From NCBI GenBank assembly GCA_026786045.1, contig JAJAYV010000185.1, positions 1-8,387 of the forward strand: 8,387 nt of DNA. Reading direction: 5' to 3'. Positions 5,944 through 8,387 of this stretch are shown in pieces. How positions within the stretch are numbered: position 1 is the first letter of the stretch; each line of letters starts with the position of its first letter. The notes beneath the pieces were generated by a model. It worked only from the letters and a program-made list of their open reading frames with translations, made no database searches and had not been told where the DNA came from. The translations under genes and the position numbers were made by a program. Origin of the DNA: Frankiaceae bacterium. GTDB taxonomy: Bacteria > Actinomycetota > Actinomycetes > Mycobacteriales > SCTD01.

Positions 5944-6885
5944 TCAGGAGCGGGCGCGGGGGTGGGCGGTGGCGTAGACCTCGCGCAGCCGCTCGACGGT
6001 GACCAGCGTGTACACCTGGGTGGTCGTCACCGACGCGTGGCCCAGCAGCTCCTGGACCACGCGGACGTCCGCGCCGCCGTCGAGCAGGTGGGTGGCGAAG
6101 CAGTGCCGCAGGGTGTGCGGCGAGACGTCGCCCGGGATCCCGGCGCGCACCGCCGCGGCCCGCAGGACGGTCCAGGCGCTCTGCCGCGACAGCCGCCCGC
6201 CGCGGGCGTTGAGGAACAGCGCCGCGCTCCCCCGCCCGGCCGCGACCAGCCCCGGCCGGGCGCGTACGAGGTAGTCCTCAACCGCGCGGCCGGCGTAGCT
6301 GCCGACGGGGACGACGCGCTGCTTGCCGCCCTTGCCGTCGAGCCGTACCAGCCCGGCGGCCCGGTCGAGGTCGTCGACGTCGAGCCCGATCGCCTCGGAG
6401 ATGCGCGCGCCGGTGCCGTAGAGCAGCTCGAGCAGAGACCGGTCGCGCAGGCCGAGCGGGGTGTCGGCGTCGGGCGCGGCGAGCAACGCCTCGACCTGCG
6501 CCACCGAGATCGCCTTCGGCAGCCGCCGGGCGGGCGCTGGCGGGCGCACCTCGCGGGCGGCGTCGACCGTCGTCCAGCCCTCGCGCAGCGCGAAGCGGTG
6601 CAGCCCCCTCACCGCCACGACGGCCCGGCCGGCCGAGGACGCCGACAGCGCGGGGTGGTCCTCGTCGCCGGTGCGCAGCGCGGCCAGGAAGCCCGCGACG
6701 TCGGCCTCGGCCACCTCCGACAGCCGCTCGCGCCCGCCGGCGCGCAGCCAGCCGGTCCACCGGGCCAGGTCGCGGCGGTAGGAGGACAGGGTGTTCGCGG
6801 CCAGGCCGCGCTCGACCGCCAGGTGGTCGAGGTAGACCTCGACGGCCCGGCCGGCGAGCGGTTCCGATAGAGCGACCGCGGTCAG
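5944..6885 (-). CDS. xerD: Tyrosine recombinase XerD
   Basis: Site-specific tyrosine recombinase that, with XerC, resolves chromosome dimers at dif near the terminus. Read from the CTG at 6883-6885 it has 313 residues. An N-terminal SAM-like core-binding domain covers about 11-105 (VEVYLDHLAVERGLAANTLSSYRRDL). The catalytic domain from about 120 has all active residues: Arg161 (GTGARISEA), Lys185 (DGKGGKQR), His257 and Arg260 (SPHTLRH), His283 (LGHAS) and the nucleophile Tyr292 (TTTQVYT). No ATG, GTG or TTG exists in frame before the middle of the N-terminal domain. The CTG forms a CTGA overlap with the ald stop and has GAGG seven bases upstream. The frame stays open far back through ald, but that part is antisense-like arginine-rich shadow, not XerD. 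XerD rather than XerC is inferred from similarity to mycobacterial XerD and from the context. Confidence 0.93.
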   Translation of the reverse strand: MTAVALSEPLAGRAVEVYLDHLAVERGLAANTLSSYRRDLARWTGWLRAGGRERLSEVAEADVAGFLAALRTGDEDHPALSASSAGRAVVAVRGLHRFALREGWTTVDAAREVRPPAPARRLPKAISVAQVEALLAAPDADTPLGLRDRSLLELLYGTGARISEAIGLDVDDLDRAAGLVRLDGKGGKQRVVPVGSYAGRAVEDYLVRARPGLVAAGRGSAALFLNARGGRLSRQSAWTVLRAAAVRAGIPGDVSPHTLRHCFATHLLDGGADVRVVQELLGHASVTTTQVYTLVTVERLREVYATAHPRARS

Positions 6886-7997
6886 CCGAGCACCTCGCGC
6901 CAGTCGGCCACCGGCAGGCCGTGCGCCTCGCCGACCGGGGCGTAGACGAGCTGTCCCCCGACGGTGTTGAGCCCGAGCGCGAGGGCCGGGTCGGCCTCCG
7001 CCGCGGCCCGCACGCCCAGGTTTGCGATCTCCACGGCGTACGGCAGCGTGACGTTGGTGAGCGCGTAGGTAGAGGTGTTCGGGACGGCACCGGGCATGTT
7101 GGCCACGCAGTAGAACAGCGAGCCGTTGACCTCGAAGACCGGGTCGGAGTGCGTCGTCGGGCGGGTGGACTCGAAGCAGCCGCCCTGGTCGACGGAGATG
7201 TCGACGAGCACCGAGCCGGGCTTCATCGCCGCGACGAGCTCGTCGGTGACCAGCGTCGGCGCCTTGGCGCCCGGGACGAGCACCGCGCCGATCACCAGGT
7301 CGGCGTCGATCACCGCGCGCTCGACCTCGTAGGTGTTGGACGTGACGGTCTGCATGTGGCCCTGGTAGACCCGGTCGACCTCGCGCAGCTTGGCGACGTT
7401 CTTGTCGAGCAGCAGGACCTCGGCCTGCATGCCGAGGGCGATGGCGGCGGCGTTGAGCCCGGAGACGCCCGCGCCCAGCACGACGACCTTGCCGGCGTAG
7501 ACGCCGGACACCCCGCCGAGCAGGACCCCCCGACCGCCGGAGGCGCGCTCGAGGAAGTGCGCGCCGGCCTGCGGGGCCATCCGGCCCGCGACCTCGGACA
7601 TCGGGGCCAGCAGCGGCAGCGACCGGTCCGGCAGCTGTACCGTCTCGTACGCCATGGCGGTCGTCCCGGCGGCCAGCAGCGCGTCGGTGCACTCGCGGGA
7701 CGCGGCCAGGTGGAGGTAGGTGAACAGCACCTGGTCGCGGCGCATCCGGCCGTACTCCGAGGCGACCGGCTCCTTGACCTTGAGGACGAGGTCGGCCTCG
7801 GCCCAGACGTCGTCGGCGGAGCCGATGATCTGCGCGCCCGCGGCCTGGTACTCGTCGTCGGTGATCGAGGAACCGACGCCGGCGTCCCTCTCGATCTGCA
7901 CGGTGTGGCCGCAGGAGACGAGCTCGCGCACGCCGGCGGGGGTGATCGCGACGCGGTACTCGTGGTCCTTGACCTCGCGCGGGATGCCGACCTTCAC
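6882..7997 (-). CDS. ald: L-alanine dehydrogenase
   Basis: Reversibly deaminates L-alanine to pyruvate and ammonia with NAD+, linking alanine catabolism and nitrogen or redox balance; the enzyme is usually a cytosolic hexamer. From the GTG at 7995-7997 the protein is 371 residues, the same length as the mycobacterial enzyme. The residues known there fall at identical positions: Arg15 (NEYR-type motif, here DHEYR), Lys75 (KVKEP), His96 (YLHLA) and Asp270 (DISVDQGG). The NAD-binding loop is GAGVSG at 175-180 with Asp198 at the end of the second strand. The GTG is chosen over an in-frame TTG 12 bases upstream because GGAGG sits five bases before it and the protein then begins KVGIPREVK as in the family. 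xerD follows with a CTGA overlap. Confidence 0.96.
   Translation of the reverse strand: MKVGIPREVKDHEYRVAITPAGVRELVSCGHTVQIERDAGVGSSITDDEYQAAGAQIIGSADDVWAEADLVLKVKEPVASEYGRMRRDQVLFTYLHLAASRECTDALLAAGTTAMAYETVQLPDRSLPLLAPMSEVAGRMAPQAGAHFLERASGGRGVLLGGVSGVYAGKVVVLGAGVSGLNAAAIALGMQAEVLLLDKNVAKLREVDRVYQGHMQTVTSNTYEVERAVIDADLVIGAVLVPGAKAPTLVTDELVAAMKPGSVLVDISVDQGGCFESTRPTTHSDPVFEVNGSLFYCVANMPGAVPNTSTYALTNVTLPYAVEIANLGVRAAAEADPALALGLNTVGGQLVYAPVGEAHGLPVADWREVLG
6891..6896 (-). promoter_or_regulatory. Ribosome binding site supporting the xerD CTG start
   Basis: GAGGTG on the minus strand lies inside the last codons of ald, with its GAGG seven bases before the CTG at 6883-6885. This is the normal spacing. 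Together with the four-base overlap with the ald stop codon it supports coupled initiation at CTG. Confidence 0.5.
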
Positions 7998-8002
7998 CAA
8001 GA

Positions 8003-8007
8003 CCTCC
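8003..8007 (-). promoter_or_regulatory. Ribosome binding site fixing the ald start
   Basis: GGAGG on the minus strand, five bases upstream of the GTG at 7995-7997. It overlaps the alternative upstream TTG region, so it rules out that codon as the start. Confidence 0.8.
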
Positions 8008-8024
8008 AACAGAGCGGCCGGGTC

Positions 8025-8062
8025 GGCTCGGGTCGCGAGCCCACGCCGGCACGGGGTGCCGG
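8025..8062 (-). promoter_or_regulatory. Two hairpins in the ald leader
   Basis: GGCTCG (8025-8030) pairs with CGAGCC (8036-8041) around five bases. CCGGCAC (8046-8052) pairs with GTGCCGG (8056-8062) around three bases. Both fall between the putative ald promoter and its ribosome binding site. Neither is followed by a uridine run, so they are not obvious terminators. They could be transcript structures, or the second could be a protein-binding palindrome. Short hairpins arise by chance in DNA this GC-rich. Confidence 0.35.
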
Positions 8063-8081
8063 GCGGTCGCTCGGCGCGACG

Positions 8082-8112
8082 AGTGTAGGACCGCTCAGGT
8101 GGCCTGCGTCAC
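8082..8112 (-). promoter_or_regulatory. Possible ald promoter
   Basis: On the minus strand TACACT (complement of 8082-8087) fits the actinobacterial TANNNT -10 element. Upstream, GTGACG (complement of 8107-8112) shares TGAC with the -35 consensus, with a rather long 19-base spacer (18 if TGACGC is used). Transcription would start near 8075, giving a leader of about 80 bases. ald is often controlled by Lrp/AsnC-type regulators such as AldR, but no regulator gene or clear operator is visible here. Confidence 0.4.
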
Positions 8113-8181
8113 CAGGCGGACGGAGACCGCCCTGGGCCGCCCACAGGGGTCAGGCCGCCCGCTCCGGGCAGGAGCGCGGCC

Positions 8182-8387
8182 ATGAGGTGGTACGCCCAGT
8201 CCGGCACCCTGCGCACCCGTCAGCTGCTCACCGACGCGGCGGTGGCCCTGTGGACCCTGCTGTGGGTGCGGCTCGGCGCCGCGGTGCACGACGCGGTGCA
8301 GCGGCTCGGCGCGCCCGGACGCGAGCTCGAGGAGGCCGGTCGCGGGCTGTCCGGCGGGCTGTCCACCGCGGCGGACCAGGCCGACGA
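8182..8387 (+). CDS. Unrecognised small membrane protein, N-terminal part (cut by window edge)
   Basis: An open frame of 68 codons runs off the window. The ATG has AGGAG at 8170-8174 with a seven-base spacer, a convincing ribosome binding site. After a short polar start (MRWYAQSGTLRTRQ) there is one likely membrane helix at about residues 15-36 (LLTDAAVALWTLLWVRLGAAVH). A hydrophilic, glycine/alanine-rich segment follows, containing GRELEEAGRGLSGGL, probably an amphipathic helix. The orientation, with arginines before the helix, suggests an inside N-terminus. It diverges from ald across 184 bases. It resembles uncharacterised actinobacterial single- or double-pass membrane proteins I have seen, but I cannot assign a function. 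A promoter for it is not evident. Confidence 0.7.
   Translation, partial: MRWYAQSGTLRTRQLLTDAAVALWTLLWVRLGAAVHDAVQRLGAPGRELEEAGRGLSGGLSTAADQAD

Noticed and set aside
4993..6870. Plus-strand open frame (625 codons) spanning parA, the intergenic gap and xerD.
   Set aside because: It crosses conserved genes and a regulatory gap on the opposite strand and shows no protein family motif.
6886..8052. The xerD reading frame stays open upstream through all of ald, suggesting a 702-residue fusion protein.
   Set aside because: The upstream part is arginine/glycine-rich shadow of the well-supported ald gene, has no recognisable domain, and XerD homology starts right after the ald stop.

Overview
The window is very GC-rich, densely coded, and uses GTG starts freely (plus one apparent CTG). 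The gene set and order (ald, xerD, parA, M50-like protein, scpA, scpB, rluB, aroH, tyrA, cmk) match the conserved scp/cmk neighbourhood of Actinomycetota chromosomes such as Streptomyces and Mycobacterium. The genus cannot be resolved from sequence reading alone. This is core chromosomal DNA: I see no transposase, phage gene, CRISPR array, tRNA or rRNA.

Layout. Ten genes run on the minus strand, so transcription goes from right to left. At the right edge a partial plus-strand gene for an unrecognised membrane protein (8182 to the edge) diverges from alanine dehydrogenase (ald, 6882-7997) across a gap of about 180 bases. That gap holds a plausible ald promoter and two leader hairpins. xerD (5944-6885) overlaps the end of ald by four bases and appears to start with CTG. 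A gap of about 215 bases (5730-5943) follows, with an exact 12-base inverted repeat built on CACGTG and a plausible promoter. After it come an orphan-type ParA ATPase with a long lysine/alanine/proline tail, a membrane protein of the site-2-protease fold that has lost its catalytic residues, scpA, scpB, rluB, aroH, tyrA and the first 54 codons of cmk. From parA to tyrA the genes overlap or lie within 45 bases of each other. cmk follows tyrA after 63 bases, so the stretch from parA to cmk probably forms one long operon.

Function. XerD, ParA and ScpAB are all linked to chromosome handling: dimer resolution, partition-type ATPase activity, and condensin (SMC) loading. RluB modifies 23S rRNA, Cmk makes CDP from CMP, and AroH plus TyrA take chorismate to the tyrosine branch. 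Ald interconverts alanine and pyruvate. The most interesting points are the inactivated M50 protein inside a condensin operon, the histone-H1-like tail of ParA with an 11-residue repeat, the CACGTG palindromes upstream of parA, and the CTG start of xerD.
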